Shown: positions 22,828 to 32,208 of the stretch, one piece after another | Position numbering within the stretch: the stretch's first letter is position 1 | Layout of the letters: every line of letters starts with the position of its first letter | DNA from: Mangrovimicrobium sediminis | GTDB lineage: Bacteria; Pseudomonadota; Gammaproteobacteria; Pseudomonadales; Halieaceae | Direction: 5' to 3' | Length of the DNA: 64,000 nt | NCBI RefSeq assembly: GCF_004745945.1 | Contig: NZ_SRLE01000004.1 | Location: forward strand, 1-64,000 | The notes under the pieces: model-generated | Database searches by the model: none | The model's input: only the letters and a program-made list of their open reading frames with translations | Told to the model about the DNA's origin: nothing | Translations under genes and position numbers: made by a program

Positions 22828-23334
22828 ATGCAATTGCGTGACCTGTTCGCGGACCTGCCGCACGCCAGCGCGGCGGTGGTGCCGCTGGAACTGCAGCAAT
22901 TGCTGCGCGAGGACCTCGATGCCAGCGCCGACTGGGAGCGCGCCGAGGCCCTGCTGCAACGCGCCCAGGACGCCATGCCGGGCCGGCTGGAGACGCGCAT
23001 CGCACGCTACAAGCTCTACGCCTACAGCAATCGTTTCGAGCAGGCCCTGGCACTGATCGAGGAGGTACTGGCCAGCGCTGCCCAGGGCGCCGGCTTCAGT
23101 GCCGACTGGCGCAGCCTGCACAGCGGCAGCGCGGCCTGGCATCCCGCCGAGGGCGATGTGCGCCACTACCTGTACACGCTCAAGGCGATGGGCTTCGTGC
23201 ACCTGCGCCGCGGCGACATCGACGGCGCGCTGGCGGTGCTGGAGAAACTGCGCGAGCTGGACCCCCAGGACCAGGTGGGCGGCAGCGTCGTCCACGATAT
23301 TGCCTGCGGCTTGCGCGACGACGCAGAGGCATGA
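22828..23334 (+). CDS. TPR-like helical repeat protein
   Basis: A 168-aa protein of paired helices: ERAEALLQRAQDAMPGRLETRIARYKLYAYSNRFEQALALIEEVLA, then YTLKAMGFVHLRRGDIDGALAVLEKLRELDP. The spacing and small-residue pattern fit tetratricopeptide repeats, which act as protein-protein adaptors. There is no signal peptide. It sits in the SagB/NifZ-like operon, 15 bp after the flavoenzyme gene. Confidence 0.75.
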   Translation: MQLRDLFADLPHASAAVVPLELQQLLREDLDASADWERAEALLQRAQDAMPGRLETRIARYKLYAYSNRFEQALALIEEVLASAAQGAGFSADWRSLHSGSAAWHPAEGDVRHYLYTLKAMGFVHLRRGDIDGALAVLEKLRELDPQDQVGGSVVHDIACGLRDDAEA

Positions 23335-23353
23335 AACAGTAACGGAGGTGAGC

Positions 23354-23665
23354 ATGAAAAAGTTTTCCACGGTAACGGTCACCGGCATGCCCGAGTTGTT
23401 GGCGGCCGACGACGCACTGCTGCTCGATTGTCGCCTGCTGCGCGACTACCGCGAGGGGCATATCGAGAATGCGATGCACGCCCACGACGACCTGGTGGAG
23501 TCGCTGATCAAGAAGGCCGACAAGGCCACGCCGCTGGTGATCTACTGCTACCACGGTCACAGTAGCGAGCACCTGGCGGAGTTGTTCGGCAACTTCGGGT
23601 TCCAGAACGTGTACAGTGTCGAGGGCGGTTACGCCCGCTGGCTGGAGAGCCGGCCACCGGCCTGA
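23354..23665 (+). CDS. Single-domain rhodanese (sulfurtransferase)
   Basis: A 103-aa GlpE-like rhodanese. The active-site loop is CYHGHSS (Cys about residue 61) after PLVIY, and VEGGYARW closes the domain. It transfers sulfane sulfur. The ATG follows GGAGGTGAG. A. vinelandii carries a nif-linked rhodanese (RhdN) after nifQ, and this may be its counterpart at a different position. Confidence 0.9.
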   Translation: MKKFSTVTVTGMPELLAADDALLLDCRLLRDYREGHIENAMHAHDDLVESLIKKADKATPLVIYCYHGHSSEHLAELFGNFGFQNVYSVEGGYARWLESRPPA

Positions 23666-23680
23666 GGGGGAGGTGTCAGC

Positions 23681-24049
23681 ATGTTGTGGTTGCAGAGTTT
23701 CTTTGACAACACGCCCGCTCCCGGCGAGCCGGTGAATCCCTGGTCCCTGCGCAAGAGTCCGCGTATCAAGAGCCTGCTGATCCGCGTTGCGGCGCAGCTC
23801 GATGACGCGCACTGGCGGGTGGATGCCAGCGCGCGCACCAATCCGGATGGCATCTACCTCACCCATCCCGCGGACACTGCCCTGCGCGCTTACCTGCATG
23901 TGCACGGCCAGCAGGCGGGCAGGGCGGGCCTGCACCTGGAGTTCCCGCCGGTCGACGGCCAGGGCCCGACCTACGAAACCTACGAGGACCTCACCCCGGC
24001 GCGTCTTGGCGACATGCTCGCCGCGCATTTCTGCACGGCGGGCGTTTAA
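23681..24049 (+). CDS. Hypothetical protein
   Basis: A 122-aa soluble protein I do not recognise. It starts MLWLQSFFDNTPAPGEPVNPW. It has a single Cys near the C-terminus and a mixed alpha/beta pattern (HWRVDASARTNPDGIYLTHP, YLHVHGQQAGRAGLHLEF). It is 15 bp after the rhodanese gene and is co-directional with the NifA-type operon. Confidence 0.7.
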   Translation: MLWLQSFFDNTPAPGEPVNPWSLRKSPRIKSLLIRVAAQLDDAHWRVDASARTNPDGIYLTHPADTALRAYLHVHGQQAGRAGLHLEFPPVDGQGPTYETYEDLTPARLGDMLAAHFCTAGV

Positions 24050-24054
24050 CCACC

Positions 24055-24315
24055 TTGGATACCGTGGGCGACAACCTCGATCTTATCACCGCGCTGGAGG
24101 GTCGCCTGAAAGCGGCGGTGAACCTCAGCCCGCGCGGCGAGCAGCGCTGGGTGATGACCCTGCGCCTGCTCTACGACGGCCACCCGGCCGGCAACCTCAG
24201 CTTCAACCTCGATGGCTACGACGCCGGCGAGGCCGAGGCGCTGGCGCGCAATATTCCCCACCACCCCGGGCTGATGCGCGAGATCGACGAGTACCTGTGG
24301 GGGGAGAGCGACTGA
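24055..24315 (+). CDS. Small hypothetical protein
   Basis: An 86-aa protein starting at TTG 24055, or possibly GTG 24064, just after the previous gene. It has no recognised family. It has a VMTLRLLYDGHPAGNLSFNL beta pair and a C-terminal helix ending DEYLWGESD. It is the last gene of the operon and is convergent with the YCII-like gene. Confidence 0.6.
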   Translation: MDTVGDNLDLITALEGRLKAAVNLSPRGEQRWVMTLRLLYDGHPAGNLSFNLDGYDAGEAEALARNIPHHPGLMREIDEYLWGESD

Positions 24316-24325
24316 GCCGGCGCGG

Positions 24326-24760
24326 CTAGCCGCTCATGCCGATCAGCCAGGGGCGCACTTCGTAGTCCAGTACACCGGAGACCACCGCCGGGTCCGCCGC
24401 GGCGAAACCGCGCACGTCCTCTTCACTGACTCCCGCTGCCGGAATCATCATGCCGCCGCCTGTGGCATCCAGGTGCGGCCCGCCCAGCGCCAGCTGGCCG
24501 GCCTCCAGCACCTTGCGGTAGTGGGCAACGTGTTCCTCGACACCGGGCTGGTCGAACAGCGTCTTGCCGGGCAGCCAGTTGGGTCCCTGGCGGTGAAACA
24601 CGACATAGCGGATATCCTTCATGGGGTGTCCCTGTTTTGCATTTGACGGCGTTGGTGAAGAAGGTGTTGAAGTGGAGGACACGGCGGCATGTCCGCCCAG
24701 AACGGCGAGTGCCGCCGCGAGCATCGCGGTGAAGCGCCGGCGGGTAAAGTCGGCAGGCAT
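24326..24760 (-). CDS. YCII-like protein with possible Tat signal
   Basis: Up to 144 aa. Residues about 47-140 form a YCII-related domain (MKDIRYVVFHRQGPNW, HYRKVLEAGQLALGGPH, FAAADPAVVSGVLDYEVRPW). The frame upstream encodes a twin-arginine-like leader (FTRRRFTAMLAAALAVLGG), so the protein may be exported. A start at the internal ATG (24622) would give a 98-aa cytosolic form, but no clear ribosome site precedes it. Function of the family is mostly unknown. Confidence 0.7.
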   Translation of the reverse strand: MPADFTRRRFTAMLAAALAVLGGHAAVSSTSTPSSPTPSNAKQGHPMKDIRYVVFHRQGPNWLPGKTLFDQPGVEEHVAHYRKVLEAGQLALGGPHLDATGGGMMIPAAGVSEEDVRGFAAADPAVVSGVLDYEVRPWLIGMSG

Positions 24761-24770
24761 GGTTGGACTC

Positions 24771-25181
24771 CTACTGGTCGTGGCGCAATGCCACCTTGCG
24801 GATGATATACGGCATCGCCAGGTAGAGAAATAAGCTGGCCAGGTAGACGCTGCCGGCTATCGGGTCGCGCTCGGCGTAATATTCCTCCAGGCTCAGGCCG
24901 CGCAGGCCGAGCACCACCCCGAACTCCACCGTGAGCAGCCAGGCCAGCGCCAGGGTGCCCAGCAGCCACGCCTGCAGCGCCGAGAGCTGCCGCGCCCGCG
25001 GTGCCACCAGGTGGTGTGCGCTCCACACGATCACCGCCAGCATGAACGGCGTTTCCAGTAGTTCCGCGCGGCGCTCGCCCAGTGCCTCGAGCAGGAACAA
25101 CACACGTATCGTGCCCAGTGCGAAGCCGGCGGCGAAGACGCAGGCGAAATAGCGTAGCGAGAGTGTCAGTAGGGGCCGCAT
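24771..25181 (-). CDS. Four-helix membrane protein
   Basis: A 136-aa protein with about four hydrophobic segments: LRYFACVFAAGFALGTIRVLFLL, PFMLAVIVWSAHHLV, WLLGTLALAWLLTVEFGVVLGL and VYLASLFLYLAMPYI. No family recognised with confidence. It lies 10 bp from the YCII-like gene and is probably co-transcribed. Confidence 0.7.
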   Translation of the reverse strand: MRPLLTLSLRYFACVFAAGFALGTIRVLFLLEALGERRAELLETPFMLAVIVWSAHHLVAPRARQLSALQAWLLGTLALAWLLTVEFGVVLGLRGLSLEEYYAERDPIAGSVYLASLFLYLAMPYIIRKVALRHDQ

Positions 25182-25262
25182 GGGGCGAGACTGCCTGTGT
25201 CAGTGAGCCTCCTCTCCCACTGCCATGGCGGCGCGGTGGCGGAAGGCCGGGTTGCCTTCCGT

Positions 25263-25397
25263 CACGATAGCGCGGATTCGGGCGTTTGGCACGATGGCGC
25301 GGGTTCGGGCGCCTGGCACGATGGCGCGGATTCGGGCGCTTGGCACGATGGCGCGAGTTCGGGCGCCTGGCACGATCGCGCGCACCGTGGTGAGTGG
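25263..25397. repeat. 27-bp tandem repeat, four copies plus a degenerate fifth
   Basis: Four 27-bp copies (25263-25370), each beginning CACGATGGCGCG or close, then TTCGGGCG and ending TGG. A partial copy follows to about 25397. The junction of adjacent copies reads TGGCACGATGG, resembling a -24 element, but the -12 GC is at the wrong spacing. It fills the gap before the SIR2-like gene end. Confidence 0.85.
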
Positions 25398-25435
25398 CAC
25401 GACACCCGAACACGGGCGCGTGCCAACCCCGGGGT

Positions 25436-26281
25436 TCAGGCCGCCTGGCGCGCCTGCAGCAGGTCGCTGAAGTCGGCCTCGACGATCTCCAGGCCTTTCT
25501 TCGCGCAGAAGCGCTTTTCCTTGTCGGTCGGCTCCGGCAGCAGGACCCAACCCGCCGGGTTGCCGGCGCCCCAGATCACGTCGCTCAGCACCATGCGCTC
25601 GGTGTCGCGCAGCATGCGCATACCGAGGAACACGTACTGTTTGCCGAGCCGGTGTTCCTTGAGGAAGGCCGGGATGGCGAAGCCGCCCATCAACTCGGTG
25701 ATGTAGTCGACATAGTCCGCGTCCGAGGCGATGAAGTTCGGCTCCGGCAGCGGTGTGCCCATAGGCTTGAACAGCACCGGCAGCGAGGCGTCCACCTGGT
25801 CCAGGGTGACCTCGGTGTACTGGCCGCCGCGGTTTTCGTACAGCTTGAAGCGGTAGTCGGTGCCGGCGATGCGCGCCAGGCCCACCACCAGGGTGTGCGG
25901 CCGGCCGGCGTAGCACTGCTGCAACTGGGTGTCGCGGTTGATGTCGATGATGTAGGGCAGCTGCGCGTCGGCCAGCCACTGGTGAAAGCTGCTGTCGCTC
26001 CACTGGGTGTCGCCGTAGGTGGTGGTGAGGAAGCGCTCGATAAACTTGCGCCCCTTCTTCTGTTCGAGGTTCATCGCCGCGCGCGGGAACTCGTACATCA
26101 ACTTGGGCGCCATCGGCGTGCCGTTGTTCATGGCCAGGATCAGGCTCTCGCTGTCCGCCGGCATCGGCTTGCCGTCGCCCTTGCTGGTGACGCCGCGCAG
26201 TACGCCGGGGCCCAGGTAGGGCACGACTGCGCCGCTGAGCATGCCATCGTAAATGGTGTTGAGTGTCGCTGTGGTGGTCAT
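25436..26281 (-). CDS. SIR2-like domain protein
   Basis: A 281-aa soluble protein. The N-terminus NTIYDGMLSGAVVPYLGPGVL resembles the nucleotide-binding start of SIR2-like domains. Further stretches are RKFIERFLTTTYGDTQW and LPYIIDINRDTQLQQ. The canonical sirtuin zinc cysteines are not seen. Start at ATG 26281 after GGAGGAAAA. It is divergent from nifH and has its own sigma-54-type promoter at 26367-26382. I recall related genes near nifH in other diazotrophs. Enzymatic activity is unproven. Confidence 0.7.
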   Translation of the reverse strand: MTTTATLNTIYDGMLSGAVVPYLGPGVLRGVTSKGDGKPMPADSESLILAMNNGTPMAPKLMYEFPRAAMNLEQKKGRKFIERFLTTTYGDTQWSDSSFHQWLADAQLPYIIDINRDTQLQQCYAGRPHTLVVGLARIAGTDYRFKLYENRGGQYTEVTLDQVDASLPVLFKPMGTPLPEPNFIASDADYVDYITELMGGFAIPAFLKEHRLGKQYVFLGMRMLRDTERMVLSDVIWGAGNPAGWVLLPEPTDKEKRFCAKKGLEIVEADFSDLLQARQAA

Positions 26282-26366
26282 TGGCTTTTCCTCCGGGCTG
26301 GGTCCGTGACTCGCGAGGCGTTCGGGGGCAGCCCTTACGCCTTCATCTACATTCGGAAATCCCTGT

Positions 26367-26382
26367 CGCAAGAACCAGGCCA
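26367..26382 (-). promoter_or_regulatory. Sigma-54 promoter of the SIR2-like gene
   Basis: On the minus strand TGGCCTGGTTCTTGCG has GG-N10-GC with TTGC at -12, about 85 bp before the ATG at 26281. The nifH NifA site at 26537 could serve both directions. Confidence 0.65.
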
Positions 26383-26536
26383 GCGCTAAGCGCTTGATTT
26401 GTAGTGGTTTGCGCTTGGCGCAAAGGTGACAAAGCGCAAACGGCGGTCGCAGCCGGTCGCGCTTTGGCGGGTTTGCGACAGAAATGGCCCGGCTTGTCGC
26501 AGTGGGGCGGGTGTCGGCAAAAAACCACAAATTGCG

Positions 26537-26552
26537 TGTTGTCTATCTGACA
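26537..26552. promoter_or_regulatory. NifA site upstream of nifH
   Basis: TGTTGTCTATCTGACA fits TGT-N10-ACA and lies about 100 bp upstream of the nifH -24 element. The rest of the 487-bp gap holds no gene, but an inverted TGCGACA ... TGTCGCA pair is visible near 26475-26502. Confidence 0.75.
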
Positions 26553-26649
26553 TTGGCTGCGGATTGTCGCACAGGGTACGCCTGTGCTGGGGCGCTGATG
26601 AGCCCTAAAAAATCATAAAAAACAATGAGATATACCTTATGCCAGGTTC

Positions 26650-26665
26650 TGGCACAAAGCCTGCA
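26650..26665 (+). promoter_or_regulatory. Sigma-54 promoter of nifHDK
   Basis: TGGCACAAAGCCTGCA has GG-N10-GC and a perfect TGGCAC -24 element. The -12 element is CTGC. The nifH ATG is about 105 bp downstream. Confidence 0.92.
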
Positions 26666-26705
26666 CCTACCCACAGTGAACAGGCAGCACCCGCAATGCA
26701 GGTAA

Positions 26706-27650
<945 letters not shown>

Positions 27651-27671
27651 TCTGAGATCGGGCGTGTTCGG

Positions 27672-27720
27672 GGCAGGGCGGATTAGCCCTGCCGGCGAGG
27701 GCCTTCCAGTGCGCTGGAAG
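27672..27720 (+). other. Two hairpins in the nifH-nifD spacer
   Basis: Stem GGCAGGGC (27672-27679) / GCCCTGCC (27686-27693) and stem CTTCCAG (27703-27709) / CTGGAAG (27714-27720). Neither has a T-run. They could stabilise the nifH mRNA end or lower read-through, giving more NifH than NifDK. Confidence 0.7.
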
Positions 27721-27761
27721 TCCCTCCCGTTACCCGCAACCTTTTTATAGGAGGCTTAATC

Positions 27762-29249
27762 ATGGCCGTTATGTCACGAGATGAAGTTGAATCCTTGATT
27801 CAGGAAGTGCTCGAGGTCTACCCGGAGAAAGCCAAGGCGAACCGTGCCAAGCACCTGTCGCCCAACGACCCGGAACTCGAGCAATCGAAGAAGTGCATCA
27901 CCTCCAACAAGAAATCCCTGCCGGGCGTCATGACCATTCGCGGTTGTGCCTACGCCGGTTCCAAGGGTGTTGTCTGGGGCCCGGTGAAGGACATGATCCA
28001 CATCTCCCACGGTCCCGTGGGCTGTGGCCAGTACAGCCGTGCCGGACGTCGCAACTACTACATCGGCACCACCGGTGTGAACGCGTTTGTCACCATGAAC
28101 TTCACCTCGGATTTCCAGGAGAAGGACATCGTGTTCGGCGGCGACAAGAAACTCGCCAAGCTGATCGACGAGATCGAGACCCTGTTCCCGCTGAACAAGG
28201 GCATCACCATCCAGTCCGAGTGCCCGATCGGCCTGATCGGCGACGACATCGAGGCTGTGTCCAAGGCCAAGACCAAGGAACACGGCAAGACTGTGGTACC
28301 GGTGCGCTGTGAAGGTTTCCGCGGTGTTTCCCAGTCCCTCGGTCACCACATCGCCAACGACGCGGTGCGCGACTGGGTACTGTCTGCACGTGATGAAGAC
28401 GACAGCTTCGAGACCACGCCCTACGACGTGGCCATCATCGGCGACTACAACATCGGCGGTGACGCCTGGTCCTCACGCATCCTGCTCGAAGAGATGGGCC
28501 TGCGTGTCGTGGCCCAGTGGTCCGGCGACGGCACCATCTCCGAGATGGAGCTGACCCCGAAAGTGAAGCTGAACCTGGTTCACTGCTACCGCTCCATGAA
28601 CTACATCTCGCGCCACATGGAAGAGAAGTACCAGATCCCCTGGGTCGAGTACAACTTCTTCGGCCCGACCAAGACTGTCGAGTCCCTGCGCAAGATCGCG
28701 TCCTACTTCGACGAGAGCATCCAGGCCAAGTGCGAGGAAGTCATCGAGAAGTACCGCGGTGAGTGGGAAGAGGTCATCGCCAGATTCCGTCCGCGCCTGG
28801 AAGGCAAGCGCGTCATGCTGTACGTCGGCGGCCTGCGCCCGCGTCACGTGATCGGTGCCTACGAGGACCTGGGCATGGAAGTGGTCGGTACCGGCTACGA
28901 GTTCGGTCACAACGACGACTACGACCGCACCCTGAAGGAAATGGGCGATGCGACGCTGCTCTACGACGACGTCACCGGCTACGAATTCGAAGAGTTCGTG
29001 AAGAAGGTCAAGCCCGACCTCATCGGTTCCGGCATCAAGGAAAAATACATCTTCCAGAAGATGGGTATTCCCTTCCGGCAGATGCACTCCTGGGACTACT
29101 CCGGCCCCTACCACGGCTTTGACGGCTTCGCCATCTTTGCCCGGGACATGGACATGACCCTGAACAACCCGTGCTGGCACAAGCTGCAGGCGCCCTGGAA
29201 AAAGCAGGACGAAGCAGCAGGTGATGAGGCAGTAGCCGCCAGTGCGTAA
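27762..29249 (+). CDS. nifD: NifD, nitrogenase MoFe protein alpha chain
   Basis: A 495-aa catalytic subunit that binds FeMo-co and shares the P-cluster with NifK. P-cluster ligands are C62, C88 and C154. FeMo-co ligands are C275 (HCYRSMN) and H442, with H195 near the active site. These are the same numbers as in A. vinelandii. The ATG follows TAGGAGG. The codon use (C/G-ending, few rare codons) is typical of a highly expressed gene. Confidence 0.99.
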   Translation: MAVMSRDEVESLIQEVLEVYPEKAKANRAKHLSPNDPELEQSKKCITSNKKSLPGVMTIRGCAYAGSKGVVWGPVKDMIHISHGPVGCGQYSRAGRRNYYIGTTGVNAFVTMNFTSDFQEKDIVFGGDKKLAKLIDEIETLFPLNKGITIQSECPIGLIGDDIEAVSKAKTKEHGKTVVPVRCEGFRGVSQSLGHHIANDAVRDWVLSARDEDDSFETTPYDVAIIGDYNIGGDAWSSRILLEEMGLRVVAQWSGDGTISEMELTPKVKLNLVHCYRSMNYISRHMEEKYQIPWVEYNFFGPTKTVESLRKIASYFDESIQAKCEEVIEKYRGEWEEVIARFRPRLEGKRVMLYVGGLRPRHVIGAYEDLGMEVVGTGYEFGHNDDYDRTLKEMGDATLLYDDVTGYEFEEFVKKVKPDLIGSGIKEKYIFQKMGIPFRQMHSWDYSGPYHGFDGFAIFARDMDMTLNNPCWHKLQAPWKKQDEAAGDEAVAASA

Positions 29250-29263
29250 CTGAAGATGTAAGG

Positions 29264-29292
29264 GCTTCGTCTCGCGGCTGAGCGAAGCCCGT
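29264..29292 (+). other. Hairpin in the nifD-nifK spacer
   Basis: GGGCTTCG pairs with CGAAGCCC around a loop of about 13 bases, with no T-run. Possibly an mRNA processing or stability element. Confidence 0.6.
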
Positions 29293-29348
29293 TCCTTAAC
29301 CATTACCCGCCGGACCACAGATTAGTGGCGCGGGAGGAGGAAATACCA

Positions 29349-30929
29349 ATGAGCCAGAGTGTCGACAACATCAAGCCCAGCTATCCACTGTTCCGTGACC
29401 AGGATTACAAGGATAGCCTGGCCAACAAGCGCGACAACTTCGAGGAGAAGCATCCCCAGGAGTTGATCGACGAAACCTTCATGTGGACCACCACTGAGGA
29501 ATACCAGAAGCTCAACTTCGAGCGCGAGGCGCTGACCGTCAACCCGGCCAAGGCCTGCCAGCCCCTGGGCGCGGTACTGTGCTCCCTGGGCTTCGAGAAC
29601 ACCATGCCCTACGTACACGGCTCCCAGGGTTGTGTCGCGTACTTCCGCACCTACTTCAACCGTCACTTCAAGGAGCCGATCTCCTGCGTGTCCGACTCCA
29701 TGACCGAAGACGCTGCGGTATTCGGCGGCCAGAAGAACATGTTCGACGGCCTGGAAAACTGCAAGGCCACCTACAAGCCGGACATGATCGCGGTCTCCAC
29801 CACCTGCATGGCGGAAGTCATCGGTGACGACCTCAACGCCTTCATCGGCAACTCGCGCAAGGAAGGCCACATCCCGGACGACTACCCGGTACCCTTCGCC
29901 CACACCCCGAGCTTTGTCGGCAGCCACACCACCGGCTGGGACAACATGTTCGAGGGCATCGCGCGTTACTTCACCCTGAACTATATGGAAGACAAGCAGG
30001 TCGGCAGCAACGGCAAGATCAATATTGTGCCGGGCTTCGAGACCTACCTGGGCAACTTCCGTGTGATCAAGCGCATGCTCGACGAGATGGACGTGGGTTA
30101 CACCATGCTCTCCGATCCCGAGGAAGTGCTGGATACCCCGGCCGATGGCAAGTTCCGCATGTACGCCGGCGGCACCACCATGGACGAGATGAAGGATGCA
30201 CCGAACGCCCTGAACACGCTGTTCCTGCAGCCCTGGCAGTCCACCAAGAGCCTCAAGTTCGTGAAGAACACCTGGCAGCACGACGCGCCCGGCGAGAAAG
30301 ATTTCAAGATCCCCATGGGTCTGGACTGGACCGACGCTTTCCTGATGAAAGTCAGCGAAGTTACCGGCCAGGAAATCGCCGAGTCGCTGGCCAAGGAACG
30401 CGGCCGCCTGGTCGACATGATGACCGACTCCCACGCCTGGCTGCACGGCAAGCGCTACGCACTGTGGGGCGACCCGGACTTCGTCATGGGCATGACCAAG
30501 TTCCTGCTGGAACTGGGCTGCGAGCCGATCCACATCCTCGCCAACAACGCCAACAAGCGCTGGAAGAAGGCCATGGAGGCGATCCTCGCCGAGAGCCCCT
30601 ACGGCGCCAACAGCGAAGTGCACATCGGCAAGGACCTGTGGCACATGCGTTCCCTGGTGTTCACCGACAAGCCGGACTACATGATCGGCAACTCCTACGG
30701 CAAGTTCATCCAGCGCGACACGCTGTACAAGGGCGAGGAGTTCGAGGTGCCGCTGATCCGCATCGGCTTCCCGATCTTCGACCGTCACCACCTGCACCGT
30801 GCCACCACCCTGGGTTACGAGGGTGCCATGCAGATCCTCACCACCCTGGTGAACACGGAGCTGGAGCACCTGGACAACAAGACCCGCGGTATGCAGACCA
30901 CCGACTACAACTACGACCTGGTGCGCTAA
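29349..30929 (+). CDS. nifK: NifK, nitrogenase MoFe protein beta chain
   Basis: A 526-aa subunit. P-cluster ligands are C70, C95 and C153, and S188 is at the position of the redox-dependent serine ligand, all as in A. vinelandii. The ATG at 29349 follows GGAGGAGG. The N-terminal extension before the first P-cluster Cys is of the Azotobacter length. It is co-transcribed with nifD; the two form the alpha2beta2 tetramer. Confidence 0.99.
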   Translation: MSQSVDNIKPSYPLFRDQDYKDSLANKRDNFEEKHPQELIDETFMWTTTEEYQKLNFEREALTVNPAKACQPLGAVLCSLGFENTMPYVHGSQGCVAYFRTYFNRHFKEPISCVSDSMTEDAAVFGGQKNMFDGLENCKATYKPDMIAVSTTCMAEVIGDDLNAFIGNSRKEGHIPDDYPVPFAHTPSFVGSHTTGWDNMFEGIARYFTLNYMEDKQVGSNGKINIVPGFETYLGNFRVIKRMLDEMDVGYTMLSDPEEVLDTPADGKFRMYAGGTTMDEMKDAPNALNTLFLQPWQSTKSLKFVKNTWQHDAPGEKDFKIPMGLDWTDAFLMKVSEVTGQEIAESLAKERGRLVDMMTDSHAWLHGKRYALWGDPDFVMGMTKFLLELGCEPIHILANNANKRWKKAMEAILAESPYGANSEVHIGKDLWHMRSLVFTDKPDYMIGNSYGKFIQRDTLYKGEEFEVPLIRIGFPIFDRHHLHRATTLGYEGAMQILTTLVNTELEHLDNKTRGMQTTDYNYDLVR

Positions 30930-31014
30930 CCGGTCCGTTGGTCGATCCCCTCCGCGGCGGTACTGCACCGCCGCGGAGTTTCTCTGCACCATTCAATGTA
31001 CCGTGGAGGCCACC

Positions 31015-31236
31015 ATGCCCAGCGTCATGTTACGTCGCAACGAAAACGGTCAGATGACCCTGTACGTTGCCAAGAAGGACCTCGAGGAAACCGTGGTTTC
31101 CATCGAGCACGAATCCGAGGAGAAGTGGGGAGGGGAGTTCACCCTCGCCGACGGCTCCGCCTACTACATCGAGCCGCTCGCCGCGGCGCCCAACCTGCCC
31201 ATCACCTTGCGCGCGAGGCGCGCGGGGGGCGCCTGA
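31015..31236 (+). CDS. nifT: NifT/FixU
   Basis: A 73-aa protein of the NifT/FixU family: MPSVMLRRNENGQMTLYVAKKDLEE, then WGGEFTLADGSAYYIEPL. The start at 31015 follows GGAGG; an earlier in-frame ATG is less likely. The exact role is unknown, and mutants in other species often show little effect. Its stop is followed at once by nafY. Confidence 0.93.
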   Translation: MPSVMLRRNENGQMTLYVAKKDLEETVVSIEHESEEKWGGEFTLADGSAYYIEPLAAAPNLPITLRARRAGGA

Positions 31237-31237
31237 C

Positions 31238-31939
31238 ATGAGCGGCGCTCCACTGTCCGAGCAGGTAGCACTGCGGGTGGGGCTGGCGGCAAGAGAGCTG
31301 CCCGATGTCGATGCCAGCCTGTTGCTGAAGATCCTGCTGCAGGCGATCGGCACCCCGCTGACCGCCGCACGCCTGTCCAAGCTGCGCAAGGCGCGCCTGC
31401 TGGGCGCGGCCAATGGCCTGCTCGACCAGGCCAGCGACGAGCAGCTCTCCCGCGCGGTCAACTTCCTCAAGGGCCGCGGCTTCGAACTGGAAGCCGAGCC
31501 TGTCCCCGATGTGGTCGATTACAACGCGGGCGACATGCCCGGGTCGATCCGCATCGCCTGCACTTCCAACAGCGGCGATCGCATCGACGGGCATTTCGGC
31601 TCCTGTGCGCGTTTCCTTATCTACCAGGTCTCGGCGGAGGAAGTGCGCCTGATCGAACTGCGCGATGTTCCCGCCGCAGGCCCGGACGATGACAAGAACA
31701 AGCTGCGCGCGGATCTGATCGCCGACTGCCATGTGCTGTGCACTGCCTCGATCGGCGGCCCGGCCACGGCCAAGGTGGTACGCGCCGGCCTGCACCCGAT
31801 GAAACTCGCCCAGCCGCGGCCCGCGCCGGAGCTGATGGCCGAGTTGCAGGTGGTGCTCTCCGGTTCGCCGCCGCCCTGGCTGGCGAAAATCATGGGCGAG
31901 GACCCGCAGTCGCGGGTGCGCTTCGCGGTGGAGGCCTGA
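31238..31939 (+). CDS. nafY: NafY, FeMo-co-binding gamma protein (paralogue 2)
   Basis: A 233-aa two-domain protein. The N-terminal helical domain begins MSGAPLSEQVALRVGLAARELPDVDASLLL, and the C-terminal cofactor-binding domain has DGHFGSCARFLIYQVS. It ends PPPWLAKIMGEDPQSRVRF. Its place directly after nifT matches A. vinelandii nafY (nifY), whose product binds FeMo-co and stabilises apo-dinitrogenase. It is clearly paralogous to the gene at 17213. Confidence 0.9.
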   Translation: MSGAPLSEQVALRVGLAARELPDVDASLLLKILLQAIGTPLTAARLSKLRKARLLGAANGLLDQASDEQLSRAVNFLKGRGFELEAEPVPDVVDYNAGDMPGSIRIACTSNSGDRIDGHFGSCARFLIYQVSAEEVRLIELRDVPAAGPDDDKNKLRADLIADCHVLCTASIGGPATAKVVRAGLHPMKLAQPRPAPELMAELQVVLSGSPPPWLAKIMGEDPQSRVRFAVEA

Positions 31940-31941
31940 AC

Positions 31942-32208
31942 ATGCTGAGTACAAACGACATCGATGCCGTGATCGGTATCGTCGGCGAGCAGGGACTGAG
32001 TGAAACCACCATCGCCGGGCTGCGCCAGCAATTCGGCGGTGCGCATTTCACCTACTGCTCGGACGACGACATCGGCGACGCCCGGCCCTACCGCGAGTGC
32101 GCGGGCTTCAACGTCTACCTGGTCAACTCCGAGGATCACTGCTCGGTGCTGACCCGCGAGGTTGAAGGTGCCTCCGGCATGGTGCTGGCCGAGGTCTACG
32201 ACGAGTGA
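31942..32208 (+). CDS. DUF6129-like nif-associated protein
   Basis: An 88-aa acidic protein starting MLSTNDIDAVIGIVGEQGLSETTIAGLRQQF. It has CSDDD and a terminal VLAEVYDE. Genes of this type lie between nafY and lrv in Azotobacter-like clusters; I place it in DUF6129 from memory. Function unknown. Its stop overlaps the lrv start. Confidence 0.65.
   Translation: MLSTNDIDAVIGIVGEQGLSETTIAGLRQQFGGAHFTYCSDDDIGDARPYRECAGFNVYLVNSEDHCSVLTREVEGASGMVLAEVYDE

Noticed and set aside
25263-25397. 27-bp repeats as a CRISPR array
   Set aside because: Units are head-to-tail with no unique spacers and no cas genes are near.
26475-26502. TGCGACA ... TGTCGCA inverted pair upstream of nifH
   Set aside because: The halves face the wrong way (ACA first) and the spacing does not fit a NifA site; it could be half-sites only.
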